NCBI GenBank assembly: GCA_001602435.1
Contig: CP012156.1
Location: 888,001 to 952,000, forward strand
DNA length: 64,000 nt
DNA from: Hyphomonadaceae bacterium UKL13-1
GTDB lineage: Bacteria > Pseudomonadota > Alphaproteobacteria > Caulobacterales > Aquidulcibacteraceae
Direction: 5' to 3'
The stretch's first letter is position 1. Every line of letters begins with the position of its first letter. Positions 8,964-18,582 of the stretch are shown here, piece after piece. The notes below the pieces were generated by a model, which saw only the letters and a list, made by a program, of their open reading frames with translations, was not told the origin of the DNA and made no database searches. The position numbers and the translations under genes were made by a program.

Positions 8964-10312
8964 TGAAACCTGTTGCTCTGGCACTCGCTCTGGCCGTTTC
9001 GGCCCCCGCACTCGCCGCTGCTGACCCCATCGCCATCATCAATGCAAAGATTGAAACCGTTGGCCCTGCTGGCACGCTGGCATCGGCGACGCTTGTGATG
9101 GACAACGGTAAGATTGTCGCCGTTGGCCCTTCGGTTGTCATTCCCAAAGGTGCACAAATTATCGATGCTAAAGGGGCGGTGGTCACGCCAGGCCTTGTCG
9201 CTGCCACCACCAGCCTTGGCATTTCCGAGATCGAGCAAGTGCCTTCTACACGTGATGATGGGGCAGGCGGGCAGATTGGGGCTGCCTTCAATCCTGCTGC
9301 TGGCGTCAACCCTGATGCGCCGACTATTGCGCTCGCCCGCCTGAATGGCCTAACGCGCGCCTTTTTAACTCCAGTCGCGGGCCGCTCTGGCAATGGTGCT
9401 CATGCCCATGATGATAGCGCTTTTGATACCGCTGGCGGGCATGAGCAAGATGACCCAACCTTGTTCGCAGGCCAAAGCATTGGCATCAATCTGTCGGCTA
9501 ATACGCCGGACCTGATCTTCAAAACCAATGCTGGGATGGTTCTGGAATTTGGCGAGTCGGCAGCAGCTGCGGCTGGTGGGTCGCGCGGGGCGTCTTTGAT
9601 CATTCTCAAGCGCGTCTTGGCCGATGTACGCCACTTTGCCGCCAATCGTGCTTTGTATGACAAGGGTGAAGGGCGTGACTTGATGGTCAGCCGCCTTGAT
9701 CTGGAAGCCTTGGTGCCGGTGGTACAGGGCAAGACCCCTTTATTGGTCCGGGTGTCGAGCGCGAATGATATTCGCCAAGTCCTGAAGCTAGCGAAGGAAG
9801 AAAACCTGACCATCGTCTTAGAAGGGGCGGAAGAAGGCTGGCGCGTTGCTTCTGACCTAGCTGCGGCAAAGGTGCCCGTCATTATCGACACCCAAGCCGC
9901 CTTGCCCGCAAGCTTTGAAACGCTGGCGACGCATTTGCGTAATGCGCAGATTCTCTATCAAGCAGGCGTTCAGGTCTCGATCATGGGCAGCCGCGATTAC
10001 AATAATTTGCGGCAAAGCCGCATGAATGCCGGCACGGCGGTGGCCCATGGCTTGCCCTATCAAGCAGCACTGGCCGCCATCACTTTGAACCCCGCCAAGA
10101 TTTGGGGGGCGGATAAAGAGATTGGCTCGATTGAAGCGGGCAAAGCCGCCGATGTGGTCATCTGGTCGGGCGATCCATTGGAGGGCCAAAGCTATGCCAC
10201 CGCGGTCTTTATCGCCGGCCAAGCCCAACCCATGACCAGCCGCTCCACCGAACTTGCCGCCCGCTATAAGCCGAGTGCGGACGGAATCGCGCGGCCTGCT
10301 TATCGGAACTAA
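8963..10312 (+). CDS. Amidohydrolase-like exported protein lacking the metal-binding residues
   Basis: This 449-residue paralogue of the preceding gene is translationally coupled to it through TAATG. It has a signal peptide (residues 1 to about 19, ALAAA cleavage region). The amidohydrolase fold marks are clear: an N-terminal beta-sandwich (AIINAKIETVG), VVTPGLV before the first barrel strand, and a GSIEAGKAADVVIWSGDP ending. The HxH metal motif is replaced by T-T-S (residues 82-84), and the later His and Asp ligands seen in the partner are also absent. It is therefore probably a non-catalytic subunit or scaffold that forms a heteromer with its neighbour; that role is inference. Confidence 0.85.
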   Translation: MKPVALALALAVSAPALAAADPIAIINAKIETVGPAGTLASATLVMDNGKIVAVGPSVVIPKGAQIIDAKGAVVTPGLVAATTSLGISEIEQVPSTRDDGAGGQIGAAFNPAAGVNPDAPTIALARLNGLTRAFLTPVAGRSGNGAHAHDDSAFDTAGGHEQDDPTLFAGQSIGINLSANTPDLIFKTNAGMVLEFGESAAAAAGGSRGASLIILKRVLADVRHFAANRALYDKGEGRDLMVSRLDLEALVPVVQGKTPLLVRVSSANDIRQVLKLAKEENLTIVLEGAEEGWRVASDLAAAKVPVIIDTQAALPASFETLATHLRNAQILYQAGVQVSIMGSRDYNNLRQSRMNAGTAVAHGLPYQAALAAITLNPAKIWGADKEIGSIEAGKAADVVIWSGDPLEGQSYATAVFIAGQAQPMTSRSTELAARYKPSADGIARPAYRN

Positions 10313-10353
10313 TGAGAGGAAGTGGCGTTCGCTGGCAGACGCCCATCTGTCCC

Positions 10354-10872
10354 TTACTCCTTGCCGACAATAATTGGGGCAATTTGGTCCAATGCAGCCT
10401 TTGCATTGGTCAATGCCGACTCGCGTGATTCTGCCATCGACTGAATTTCTAGCTTGTCGCCATTTTTGAAAAGCGACGTCATGCTAAGTCCAAATCTCCC
10501 GAAACCGGTGCTTGAAACCCATCCTACTGCACCATTAATCGTTATAGCTTCGATGGAACAAGCGGGATCACGTGATTTGCATCCTGCTTCGATTTTAGCA
10601 ATTGAGTTTTCCCCAGACCTGAAGCGGCCTTCTGCTCCATCGGTACTCTTACTCAAATTGAGATCAACGTTTTCCGTGCCTCGGCAATTGAGACAGGTGA
10701 AGCTAATTCGATCTGGTTTTACCCTTCGAACAAACCGCTTCCCTTCGACATTTAGACTAATTTCCTGAGCTTTATTAAAGCTGGCTATTGCAAAGCCCTT
10801 GGGCGGATCTGCAAGCGCAGGGAAGGCTGAAATTGCGTAAACCAAGCCAATTGTTGCAACAACGTACTTCAT
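10354..10872 (-). CDS. Secreted hypothetical protein, 172 aa
   Basis: This small exported protein has a signal peptide (MKYVVATIGLVYAISAFPALA) and a mature part of about 150 residues. The mature part carries a CLNC motif near residue 65 and two further Cys (CKSRDPAC) near residue 105, which suggests disulphides or metal binding. I do not recognise the family. The ATG at 10872 is preferred to the in-frame start at 10884 because GGGAGG sits just upstream. It converges with the amidohydrolase pair (41 bp between stops). G+C is slightly lower than that of its neighbours. Confidence 0.65.
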   Translation of the reverse strand: MKYVVATIGLVYAISAFPALADPPKGFAIASFNKAQEISLNVEGKRFVRRVKPDRISFTCLNCRGTENVDLNLSKSTDGAEGRFRSGENSIAKIEAGCKSRDPACSIEAITINGAVGWVSSTGFGRFGLSMTSLFKNGDKLEIQSMAESRESALTNAKAALDQIAPIIVGKE

Positions 10873-10975
10873 GTGCCCTCCCAAAGTTACTGCCAGCAGT
10901 AAAACACTATTTTAGGATGCGTACATCGTCAATTTGATTATGGCAGGCTACATTGGGATTCAAACCCAACCCCCA

Positions 10976-12907
10976 TCACCGTACAGGTCGTGATCCCATG
11001 CGGCTTCCAGCAGTTGCGGCTGGTGCTGGGCTTGCTTTCGCTGGACTAGATTTGCCGCGTGCCATTTTGGTGGCTTTGGGTTCTTCTTCGAACAATTCAG
11101 CCAGCTTATCGACAATCGCGCCGCCCAATTGTTCGGCATCCACAATCGTTACGGCGCGACGATAATAGCGCGTCACGTCATGGCCGATACCGATGGCGAT
11201 CAGCTCCACCGGGCTATAATCCTGGATTTTGGCGATGGTGTCGCGCAAATGGCGTTCGAGATAGGCACCCGAATTGACCGACAAGGTGCTGTCATCCACT
11301 GGCGCGCCGTCTGAGATCACCATTAGGATGCGGCGCTGCTCGGGCCGCGCCAGCAGGCGATCATGCGCCCATTCCAAGGCTTCCCCGTCGATATTCTCTT
11401 TCAGCAGGCCTTCGCGCATCATAAGGCCCAGATTGCGCCGCGCCCGCCGCCACGGAGCGTCCGCACTCTTATAAATGATGTGGCGCAGATCATTCAGACG
11501 ACCGGGATTGGCAGGCTTGCCCGCCTTCATCCAGCTATCGCGCGATTGGCCGCCCTTCCACGCCTTGGTGGTAAAGCCCAAAATCTCGGTTTTTACGCCG
11601 CACCGCTCCAGCGTGCGGGCCAGAATGTCGGCACAGATGGCGGCAATCATGATCGGTCTGCCGCGCATAGAGCCTGAGTTGTCCAGCAGAAGCGTCACTA
11701 CGGTGTCGCGGAAATTGGTGTCGTCTTCCATCTTGAAGGTGAGGGGGGCCAAAGGCTCGGTAACCACGCGGGACAGACGCGCGACGTCCAGCACGCCTTC
11801 TTCGAGGTCAAACTGCCAGCTGCGGTTCTGTTGCGCCATCAGGCGGCGTTGAAGGCGGTTGGCAAGCCGCCCGACAACGCCTTGCAATTGGGTGAGTTGG
11901 GCGTCGAGATAGCTGCGCAGACGGGCTAATTCTTCCCCGTCACAGAGCTCTTCGGCACCCACTGTCTCATCAAAGCTTTTGATATAGATTTTATAGGCAA
12001 AGCCATCGCCGTCGCCGGGCTTAAAGTTTGGCCGGACGGGCGTAGTTCCTTCATCGACTTCGCTGTCGTCATCATCGAGCTGATCGCTATCATCGGCCTC
12101 GACGCGCACTTGCACATCTTCCTGCTCGCTGCCTTGCGACTCGCCACGCTGGGTATCTTCCTGCTGCTCGCCGCCTTCTTCTTGCTGATCCTCATTCTGA
12201 TTGGGATCAGGCGGTGGCTGGTCTGCGCCATCGGGCTCTTCGCCATCCTCATCTGACGGATCAGGCTCTGCCCCCAATTCATCGCCCAGATCGAGGTCAC
12301 GGATCAGGTCGCGGGTTACTTCGGCAAAGGCCTTTTGGTCCGACAAGCGCTCGATCAGGCGATCAATTGTCTCGCCCGCCTTGGCTTGGACTTCATCGCG
12401 CCACAGATCGGCAATGCCGCGGCCGGATTCAGGCGGGGCAAGCCCCGTCAAGCGTTCGCGCAGCAACAGGCCCAAGGCATCGGCCAAGGGGGCTGTCTGC
12501 CGGTCCATCATGCGGGCATAGCCCTTTTTCTCGCACGTCTCGACCAAAGCCGCTGTCAGGTTTTGCGCAACACCCGGCATAGCCAAAGCGCCAATCGCCT
12601 CAATGCGTGCTTTTTCGGCGACTTCATACAGCGCTCGCGCACGTGGGCCTTCGGGCATAGCGGCAGTGTGGGCGGCCAAATCATGGTGGGCGAGGCGGAG
12701 CGCCGCCGCATCGGCATGGCCACGCAGGCGCGAGACTTCTTGCTCACCCAAAGCGCGCGCCGGATGGGGCAAGCCAATGCGATTGCCCGATACGCTGGGC
12801 CCATCGGCAGAGAAGCTCACCTCCACCTCCTCGGTACGCGACAAGGCGCGCGCCGTATGGGTGATCACACGTTTGAAAACGTCTTGAGGGGTTTCTTTGC
12901 TCGCCAT
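10976..12907 (-). CDS. cobT: Cobaltochelatase CobT subunit
   Basis: This 643-residue protein is the CobT subunit of aerobic cobaltochelatase, which with CobS forms an AAA+ chaperone that works with CobN to insert cobalt in cobalamin synthesis. Visible features are an N-terminal helical domain (1-210), a long acidic linker (about 215-300, dominated by Asp, Glu and Gln), and a C-terminal von Willebrand A domain with the MIDAS motif DNSGSM and the later ISDGAP. The tail is Lys/Ala/Ser-rich. CobS usually lies directly next to cobT; here the upstream neighbour is instead an A+T-rich orphan on the same strand and no CobS is in the window. CobT-like proteins without CobN have also been reported in other roles. 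Confidence 0.92.
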   Translation of the reverse strand: MASKETPQDVFKRVITHTARALSRTEEVEVSFSADGPSVSGNRIGLPHPARALGEQEVSRLRGHADAAALRLAHHDLAAHTAAMPEGPRARALYEVAEKARIEAIGALAMPGVAQNLTAALVETCEKKGYARMMDRQTAPLADALGLLLRERLTGLAPPESGRGIADLWRDEVQAKAGETIDRLIERLSDQKAFAEVTRDLIRDLDLGDELGAEPDPSDEDGEEPDGADQPPPDPNQNEDQQEEGGEQQEDTQRGESQGSEQEDVQVRVEADDSDQLDDDDSEVDEGTTPVRPNFKPGDGDGFAYKIYIKSFDETVGAEELCDGEELARLRSYLDAQLTQLQGVVGRLANRLQRRLMAQQNRSWQFDLEEGVLDVARLSRVVTEPLAPLTFKMEDDTNFRDTVVTLLLDNSGSMRGRPIMIAAICADILARTLERCGVKTEILGFTTKAWKGGQSRDSWMKAGKPANPGRLNDLRHIIYKSADAPWRRARRNLGLMMREGLLKENIDGEALEWAHDRLLARPEQRRILMVISDGAPVDDSTLSVNSGAYLERHLRDTIAKIQDYSPVELIAIGIGHDVTRYYRRAVTIVDAEQLGGAIVDKLAELFEEEPKATKMARGKSSPAKASPAPAATAGSRMGSRPVR

Positions 12908-12986
12908 CGTAAGACTGACATAAGCCGGACCCGTATGCCTGTCACGCCTCTATGTGCGTTGATTTCAGTGGGGGTTGATGTTGTCA

Positions 12987-13781
12987 TTATGCAAATGGGT
13001 TTGAAAACTTGCTCTGAGGTGTCGAGAGCCAAACCAGTTTTGTCTTGATACTCTCTTCAATTTCTTTCCCAAGGTCTTTTTGAAAAAATGGGTTCTTCCC
13101 TCGATTTATTAGAGTCGCCATGTTTTTCTCATTTTCAAAAATGATAGCTACGCTTCGCTGCCCAATCCCAATTAAAGTGTAAATGTAATCAATACCCTCT
13201 ATCAATTCGACCTTAACTGGAATTAGTTGTTCGCGTGTCGCTTCGAAGTGTGATTCTCTTGAGAAAAGCTCGCCTTTATCGAAGCTCAAACTATGTCTTG
13301 TGATTGTGTTTCGGACTTGGGAATATTTTTCGTTGAAATCTACAACCATATTGTGTGCTGAAAACAGATCTTTAAGAATATCGGCAACCTCATAACCGTC
13401 CTTAGTGTCATCTTTAGCCTTTAAATCATAAAGATATCTCAGTTCATCGATTTCAAGCTTTAGACGTTCCGCGGACGCTCCATTTAAGTGTGGAAAGTTA
13501 AGTGGTGTGACCATCGCACCTTGGTCAACTAGTTCTTTGTAATGTGATACGTAATGATTAAAAAGCTTGAGGATCAGGTCTGCGCAATGACTGTATTTGT
13601 TCAGGATCGAAATTCTTATAGCTCGATCTTCTTTTTTTTGCTTGAGCCTGTCAATAACGCCGGTTGTAACAATGCTAATAACAGCCCCAAGGACAACTTG
13701 AAACGCTCCCAACTCTGAGACTTGTTTAATGCCTTCCAAGAGTTGACTATAGTCGATATTTGAAACCGCGATTGCGGGCAT
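12987..13781 (-). CDS. Orphan single-pass membrane protein, A+T-rich
   Basis: I do not recognise this 264-residue protein. One membrane segment is visible at about residues 26-44 (FQVVLGAVISIVTTGVI), followed by a basic stop-transfer stretch (RLKQKKEDR). This gives a short N-terminal tail and a cytoplasmic, mostly helical domain rich in Lys, Glu, Ile and Phe. The DNA is clearly A+T-richer than both flanks and uses codons such as AAA, ATT and TTA that neighbours avoid, a sign of horizontal transfer. It lies beside a VapBC pair, between cobT and the fatty-acid operon. The single-pass architecture is shared by some defence and phage-sensing proteins, but nothing else supports that role. Confidence 0.7.
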   Translation of the reverse strand: MPAIAVSNIDYSQLLEGIKQVSELGAFQVVLGAVISIVTTGVIDRLKQKKEDRAIRISILNKYSHCADLILKLFNHYVSHYKELVDQGAMVTPLNFPHLNGASAERLKLEIDELRYLYDLKAKDDTKDGYEVADILKDLFSAHNMVVDFNEKYSQVRNTITRHSLSFDKGELFSRESHFEATREQLIPVKVELIEGIDYIYTLIGIGQRSVAIIFENEKNMATLINRGKNPFFQKDLGKEIEESIKTKLVWLSTPQSKFSNPFA

Positions 13782-13844
13782 GAGATGTAGCTCCCCAAAG
13801 GTGGACTAGGACTTAATTTAAATTAGAATACGCAGTTATACAAT

Positions 13845-14270
13845 TTAAAAATTAACCACTTCAATCCCCAAAGCCTTTGCCGCCGCCTGCATGCGTTGAT
13901 CGAAGGTGACAATAGGAAGGCCTTCGCCCGCAGCGACAGCAAGATGCAACGCATCACCACTGCGTACCCTTAAATCGGCTTGATTGGCAAAGATTGCGGC
14001 GCGCTGGAACGCATGCTGGTCAACTTCCAGCACCGAAAAGCTTCTACGGGCAGCGTTTCCGAAGGCCGCTAGCGCTTCAGCCCTCTCATATTCAGTGATT
14101 GAGCCAATTTGGAGTTTGCCTGCCATGGCTGACGAGAATTCAGTGATGCACCAGCGGCTGATGCATAAATTCTCGGTGCGTTGCTGGGACATCCATTTCT
14201 GGACCGCAAAGGTCATAGGTTCATTAGACCAGAGCGCTACCAAGACCGACGTGTCGAGATAGATGCTCAA
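13845..14270 (-). CDS. vapC: PIN-domain toxin, VapC family
   Basis: This 141-residue PIN-domain ribonuclease is the toxin of a type II toxin-antitoxin pair. The acidic active-site residues are all present: Asp in YLDTS (residue 6), Glu in ITEFSSA, Asp in SGDALHLA and Asp in TFDQRM. VapC enzymes cleave tRNA or rRNA. The start codon is TTG and overlaps the antitoxin stop as TTGA (4-bp overlap), which keeps toxin synthesis tied to antitoxin translation. It lies next to the A+T-rich orphan, in a small accessory patch. Confidence 0.88.
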   Translation of the reverse strand: MSIYLDTSVLVALWSNEPMTFAVQKWMSQQRTENLCISRWCITEFSSAMAGKLQIGSITEYERAEALAAFGNAARRSFSVLEVDQHAFQRAAIFANQADLRVRSGDALHLAVAAGEGLPIVTFDQRMQAAAKALGIEVVNF

Positions 14271-14500
14271 TAGCGCTCCTCGTTGCGCATATCTTCGACA
14301 AAGCTGCCGGGATAAGGCTTCATCTTACTTGTCAGGGCTCGCATTCTTTCAAAATCAAGTTTTTCTTTTGGAAGGTCTGGTGTCACAATTTTCGCAATCG
14401 TCTTTCCACGTCGTGTGATCATCACTTCTTCTCCAGCTATGACAGCATCCAGAATCTCGGACAGTTTTGCTTTGGCTTCGGCCACACTCACACGTTTCAT
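14267..14500 (-). CDS. Antitoxin, Phd/YefM type, partner of VapC
   Basis: This 77-residue protein starts with the Phd/YefM DNA-binding fold pattern (MKRVSVAEAKAKLSEIL, then GEEVMITRRGKTIAKIV). Its C-terminal tail, expected to wrap the toxin, is rich in Met, Arg and Pro. It neutralises the PIN toxin and probably autoregulates the pair. The ATG at 14500 has AGGA 5-6 nt upstream; in-frame ATGs at 14515 and 14536 are possible but lack a better site. Toxin and antitoxin genes overlap by 4 bp. Confidence 0.85.
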   Translation of the reverse strand: MKRVSVAEAKAKLSEILDAVIAGEEVMITRRGKTIAKIVTPDLPKEKLDFERMRALTSKMKPYPGSFVEDMRNEERY

Positions 14501-14552
14501 TGGCTTCCTGACCATGTAGATGGTCATGTATATCACGGCTTTTCAGTCGGTG

Positions 14553-14587
14553 CAAAACAAAAAGGGCCACCCGTGGGGTGGCCCTTC
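14553..14587 (-). terminator. Rho-independent terminator of the fatty-acid oxidation operon
   Basis: The perfect 11-bp stem AAGGGCCACCC / GGGTGGCCCTT has a 3-nt loop. On the minus strand it is followed by a T-rich run (TTTTTGTTTT). It lies about 30 bp after the stop of the fadJ-like gene. Confidence 0.85.
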
Positions 14588-14614
14588 GTGTATTCATGCG
14601 GAGAAGAAGGGCGC

Positions 14615-16816
14615 TTAAGCTGCCTTCTTCGTGGACTCGCCGCCAAAGCGGCCATAGAAGGTTTCGCCGTTTTTCGCCATGTCTTTCAAGAGCTTGTTTG
14701 GCTTAAAGCGGGGGCCATATTTCTTAGCCAAGCGCTCGGCTTCGGCAACGAAATTGGCGATGCCAATGCCGTCCATGAAGCTGACGGTGCCGCCCGTGTA
14801 AGGGGCGAAGCCCCAGCCAAGGATGGAGCCGATGTCGGCGTCGCGCGGGTCGGTGATGACGCCTTCTTCAAAGCAACGCGCGGTTTCCAAGGCCTGACGA
14901 TAGAGAAGGCGGTTCTTATATTCCTTCACCATCGCAGGATCGGCCTCGTGCACTTTGGTTGGCACGACCGAGGTTAGGCCCGGCCAAATCGCTTTGGTGC
15001 CGTCTTCCTTATAATCATAGAAGCCCTTTTTGTTCTTGCGACCAAAGCGGCCAAGGCCTTCCACCATTTCTTCGATGATCAATTGGCTGGGCGTCGCCAC
15101 CCATTTATTGCCAAGGTCTTTTTTAGTTTGCTGGCCAACCTTATAAGCGAGGTCGAGGGCGACTTCGTCAGCCATCGACAAGGGCGGCACGGGCATACCG
15201 GTCATGCGGCCAACGTTTTCAATAATGGCTGGCTTAATGCCTTCGGCCAACATTTCCTGGCCTTCCTGCACATAGGTGCCAAAGCAACGGCTGGTGTAGA
15301 AGCCGCGGCTATCATTGACCACGATGGGGGTCTTCTTGATCTTCAAGACGTAATCGACGGCCTTAGCCAAGGTTTCTTGGGTAGTCTTTTTACCCATGAT
15401 GATTTCAACCAGACCCATTTTGTCGACGGGGCTGAAGAAGTGGACACCGATGAAATTCTTGGGCCGCTTCGAAGCGGTGGCGAGGCTCGTGATCGGTAGG
15501 GTTGAGGTGTTGGAGCCAAAGACCGCATTGGGGCCCAACATGGCTTCTGCCTTTTGGGTCACATCGGCCTTGATTTCGCGGTTTTCGAACACGGCTTCGA
15601 TCACGAGGTCCGACTTCTTGACGTGGGCATAGTCGGTGGTTGGCGTGATGAGGGCCAGAACGGCATCGGCCTTTTCTTGGGTCATTTTGCCGCGAGAGAC
15701 CGCCTTGTCGAGCAGCTTCTTGGAGTAATCCTTACCCTTTTCAGCCGCTTCTTGGCTTTGGTCGATCAGCACGGTTTCAATGCCGGCCATCGCCTGCACA
15801 TAGGCCACGCCTGCACCCATCATGCCGGCACCCAGAACCGAGACCTTCTTGATCTCATATTTGTCAAAGCCTTGTGGACGGTTTGCCCCCTTTGCAAGCG
15901 CTTGGGTCGACAAGAAGAGCGAGCGTACCATGGCCTTGGCAGAAGGGCTGGCCATATTCTTCAAGAAGTAGCGGGTCTCGATCCGCAAAGCCGCATCCAT
16001 TGGCACTTGAATGCCTTCAAATACGGCGCTCATGATTGCCTTTTGGGCTGGATAATTGCTGTAGGTGGTTTTTGACAGCATTGCATTGCCGCCGACAAAG
16101 GCCATGCCACCACCGGGAGAGTAGGGGCCGTCCTTCACGCGATAGCCTTTAACGTCCCAAGGCGCGACGGCGGTCGGATTGGCCAGCACCCAAGCCTTGG
16201 CTGCAGCGACGGTTTCACCTGCTGGCACCACGGCGCCCACAACGCCCTTTTTCAAGGCCTCTTGCGGGTTCATGCTCGCACCCTGCAACAGATGCGGCAT
16301 GGCATTCATCACGCCGATCAGGCGCGGCAGACGCTGGGTCCCACCAGCACCGGGCAGAAGGCCGACTTTGGCTTCTGGCAGGCCGAATTGGATCTTTGGA
16401 TTGTCGGCCGCCACACGGTAATGACAGGCCAAAGCGATTTCGAGACCGCCACCGAGTGCCAAGCCTTCCAGCGCACAAGCCACTGGCTTGCCGCAGGTTT
16501 CGAGCGCACGCAGCGAACGGTTGAGGCTGAAGCCTTGTTCGAACGACTTCTTCAGCTTCTCATCTTCCGACAGTTTCTTGTCAGCATCCATGCTGCCGCC
16601 GCCGATTTCGCCAAGGTCAGCGCCGGCGCAGAAGCCATTGTCTTTGCCAGAGTAAAGCACGGCCCCTTTGATCGCGGCATTGCCTTTGATCTCAGCGACC
16701 AATTCGCCCATTTCCTTCATCACGCCACCGGTGATGGTGTTCATGGTCTTGCCGGGAACGTCGAACGCGATGTGCAACACTCCATCGGCATCGAGGTTGG
16801 TTTTAAAATTTTCCAT
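14615..16816 (-). CDS. fadJ: Bifunctional enoyl-CoA hydratase / 3-hydroxyacyl-CoA dehydrogenase (FadJ/FadB type)
   Basis: This 733-residue multifunctional enzyme performs the second and third steps of beta-oxidation. The N-terminal crotonase domain (1 to about 190) has the oxyanion segments ALGGGLEIALACHYR and the catalytic region GLPEAKVGLLPGAGGTQRL. The NAD-binding domain starts near residue 330 with the Rossmann glycines GAGMMGAG, and the dehydrogenase segment FIGVHFFSPVDKM carries the catalytic His. Two C-terminal helical domains follow. The ATG at 16816 has GGAGA 8 nt upstream; longer in-frame starts lack support. It is the last gene of the operon, next to the thiolase, so the two probably form the trifunctional complex. 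Confidence 0.93.
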   Translation of the reverse strand: MENFKTNLDADGVLHIAFDVPGKTMNTITGGVMKEMGELVAEIKGNAAIKGAVLYSGKDNGFCAGADLGEIGGGSMDADKKLSEDEKLKKSFEQGFSLNRSLRALETCGKPVACALEGLALGGGLEIALACHYRVAADNPKIQFGLPEAKVGLLPGAGGTQRLPRLIGVMNAMPHLLQGASMNPQEALKKGVVGAVVPAGETVAAAKAWVLANPTAVAPWDVKGYRVKDGPYSPGGGMAFVGGNAMLSKTTYSNYPAQKAIMSAVFEGIQVPMDAALRIETRYFLKNMASPSAKAMVRSLFLSTQALAKGANRPQGFDKYEIKKVSVLGAGMMGAGVAYVQAMAGIETVLIDQSQEAAEKGKDYSKKLLDKAVSRGKMTQEKADAVLALITPTTDYAHVKKSDLVIEAVFENREIKADVTQKAEAMLGPNAVFGSNTSTLPITSLATASKRPKNFIGVHFFSPVDKMGLVEIIMGKKTTQETLAKAVDYVLKIKKTPIVVNDSRGFYTSRCFGTYVQEGQEMLAEGIKPAIIENVGRMTGMPVPPLSMADEVALDLAYKVGQQTKKDLGNKWVATPSQLIIEEMVEGLGRFGRKNKKGFYDYKEDGTKAIWPGLTSVVPTKVHEADPAMVKEYKNRLLYRQALETARCFEEGVITDPRDADIGSILGWGFAPYTGGTVSFMDGIGIANFVAEAERLAKKYGPRFKPNKLLKDMAKNGETFYGRFGGESTKKAA

Positions 16817-16916
16817 AAGACTATCTCCAAAATTCAGGGTCTTGGCCTCGCCACAAGAATAGGCGATCGGCCAGCAAGCGGGCCGCTGGGCTGCCCGCGT
16901 CACAGGTCAGGTGGGC

Positions 16917-18128
16917 TTAAACCCGCTGGATGATGGTGGCAGTGCCCATGCCTGCACCGACGCACAGGGTGATGAGGGCTGTTTCCTTGCCGGTACGCTC
17001 TAGCTCATCGAGCACGGTGCCAAGGATCATGCCGCCGGTGGCACCCAGTGGGTGACCCATGGCGATGGCCCCGCCGCACACATTGATCTTGTCATGTGGG
17101 ATGTTGAGGGCCTGCATGAAGCGCAAAACAACCGAAGCAAAGGCTTCATTGAGTTCATAGAGATCAATGTCTTCTGGCTTCATACCAGCTTTAGCCAGTG
17201 CCTTGCGGGCTACGAATTCTGGACCGGTCAACATGATCGAGGGCTCAGAGCCGATTGAGGCCATGGCGACGATCTTGGCGCGTGGCTTCATGCCAGTGGC
17301 CTTGGCCATTTTCTTATTGCCGATCAAAACAGCCGAAGCCCCGTCCACAATGCCAGAGCTGTTGCCCGCATGGTGCACGTGATTGATGGCTTCCAGTTCA
17401 GGATAGCGCTGTTGAATGATGGCATCAAAGCCTGGCATCATGGTGCCTTGTGCAATGAAGCTTGCGTCCAGTGAAGCCAAGCTCTGCATGGTGGTGTCTG
17501 GGCGCATGTGCTCGTCATGGGCGAGGATGATCGCGCCCATTTGGTCCTTTACCGGCACGATAGACTTGGCAAATCGGCCTTCTTTCCAAGCAGTCGCCGC
17601 GCGCTTTTGGCTTTCAACGGCATAGGCGTCGACGTCATCGCGCGAGAAGCCGTATTTGGTCGCAATCGTGTCGGCACCAATGCCTTGGGGGGCGAAGTAG
17701 GATTTGATCGCGATCGATGGGTCAGACGCCCAAGCGCCACCGTCCGAGCCCATCGGCACGCGGCTCATGCTCTCTACGCCACCGCCAATGGCCATATCGG
17801 CTTCACCGGAGATGACTTTGGCTGCTGCCATATTGCAGGCTTCCAAACCCGAGGCGCAGAAGCGGTTGATCTGCACGCCAGCGGTGGTTTCCGCATAATC
17901 TGCATTCAGTACTGCGATGCGGGCAATGTCGCTGCCTTGCTCACCTACCGGGCTCACGCAGCCTAGAACGACGTCGTCGACTTTCGAAGTGTCCAGATTG
18001 TTGCGGTCCCGAATGGCCTGCAAGGCTTGGGTGGCAAGGCTCAACGCCGTTACTTCATGCAACGACCCGGTATTGCGACCTTTACCCCGTGGGGTGCGGA
18101 CTGCGTCATAGATAAATGCTTCGGCCAT
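16917..18128 (-). CDS. Acetyl-CoA C-acyltransferase (thiolase)
   Basis: This 403-residue thiolase releases acetyl-CoA in the last step of beta-oxidation. The nucleophilic Cys is in [10 protein letters not shown], the His in [10 protein letters not shown] and the second Cys in CVGAGMG, so all catalytic residues are present. The N-terminus at 18128 ([15 protein letters not shown]) is family-typical and follows GGGAG. It lies 16 bp after the thioesterase gene and 100 bp before the FadJ-like gene. Family members with this end are often annotated FadA or PaaJ-like; the operon favours the fatty-acid role. Confidence 0.92.
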   Translation of the reverse strand: MAEAFIYDAVRTPRGKGRNTGSLHEVTALSLATQALQAIRDRNNLDTSKVDDVVLGCVSPVGEQGSDIARIAVLNADYAETTAGVQINRFCASGLEACNMAAAKVISGEADMAIGGGVESMSRVPMGSDGGAWASDPSIAIKSYFAPQGIGADTIATKYGFSRDDVDAYAVESQKRAATAWKEGRFAKSIVPVKDQMGAIILAHDEHMRPDTTMQSLASLDASFIAQGTMMPGFDAIIQQRYPELEAINHVHHAGNSSGIVDGASAVLIGNKKMAKATGMKPRAKIVAMASIGSEPSIMLTGPEFVARKALAKAGMKPEDIDLYELNEAFASVVLRFMQALNIPHDKINVCGGAIAMGHPLGATGGMILGTVLDELERTGKETALITLCVGAGMGTATIIQRV

Positions 18129-18144
18129 TTTGGCGCTCCCTTTG

Positions 18145-18582
18145 TTATACGTCTGCTTTAATCTGCAAGGGCGTGATCGCCAAGGCAGAAGTGGCTTTGG
18201 CGGAGATTTTTCCCCGACAATCATAGAGGTCAGCTTCAGCGAACATGACGCTAGGACCCTTATTGGTGATGCGTGCGGCGACCTCAATCTTCCCAACCCG
18301 GACCGGGCGCAGATAGTGGACGTGCAAATCAATCGTGCTGGCAAAGCTTTTGGGCGCGACTTTCAACATCGCCATCATGCCCATCACGTCATCCAGCATG
18401 GCGGAGAGAAATCCGCCTTGAATATAACCGGTTGGGTTGGCAAACTCAGGCTTGCCTGCAAATTCTACCCGTGCAGTTCCAGCCTTCACATCCATTTCAA
18501 TCAGCTTGAATCCCAATGTCTGAGAGCTTTGCGACGGTTGCTTCATGCCGATGTCGAGGAAGGTTTGGGCGTGGTCGCTCAT
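18145..18582 (-). CDS. PaaI-family (hotdog-fold) acyl-CoA thioesterase
   Basis: This 145-residue single hotdog-domain protein hydrolyses acyl-CoA thioesters, probably to free CoA when beta-oxidation stalls. Visible features are the [17 protein letters not shown] hotdog helix with the catalytic Asp region and the strand [12 protein letters not shown]. The start ATG at 18582 overlaps the OsmC stop as ATGA, which sets the start and points to translational coupling. The substrate length preference cannot be read from the sequence. Confidence 0.85.
   Translation of the reverse strand: MSDHAQTFLDIGMKQPSQSSQTLGFKLIEMDVKAGTARVEFAGKPEFANPTGYIQGGFLSAMLDDVMGMMAMLKVAPKSFASTIDLHVHYLRPVRVGKIEVAARITNKGPSVMFAEADLYDCRGKISAKATSALAITPLQIKADV

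Noticed and set aside
12335..13048. 237-aa plus-strand open frame opposite cobT
   Set aside because: It covers the coding strand of CobT's helical domain in another frame and shows no domain or start context.
13805..13860. TTAA-rich sequence that resembles CtrA sites
   Set aside because: It lies in A+T-rich DNA at the end of vapC, spacing is wrong, and such matches are expected by chance there.
15554..16075. Plus-strand frame opposite the fadJ-like gene
   Set aside because: Anti-sense shadow produced by the G+C-rich codons of the real gene.
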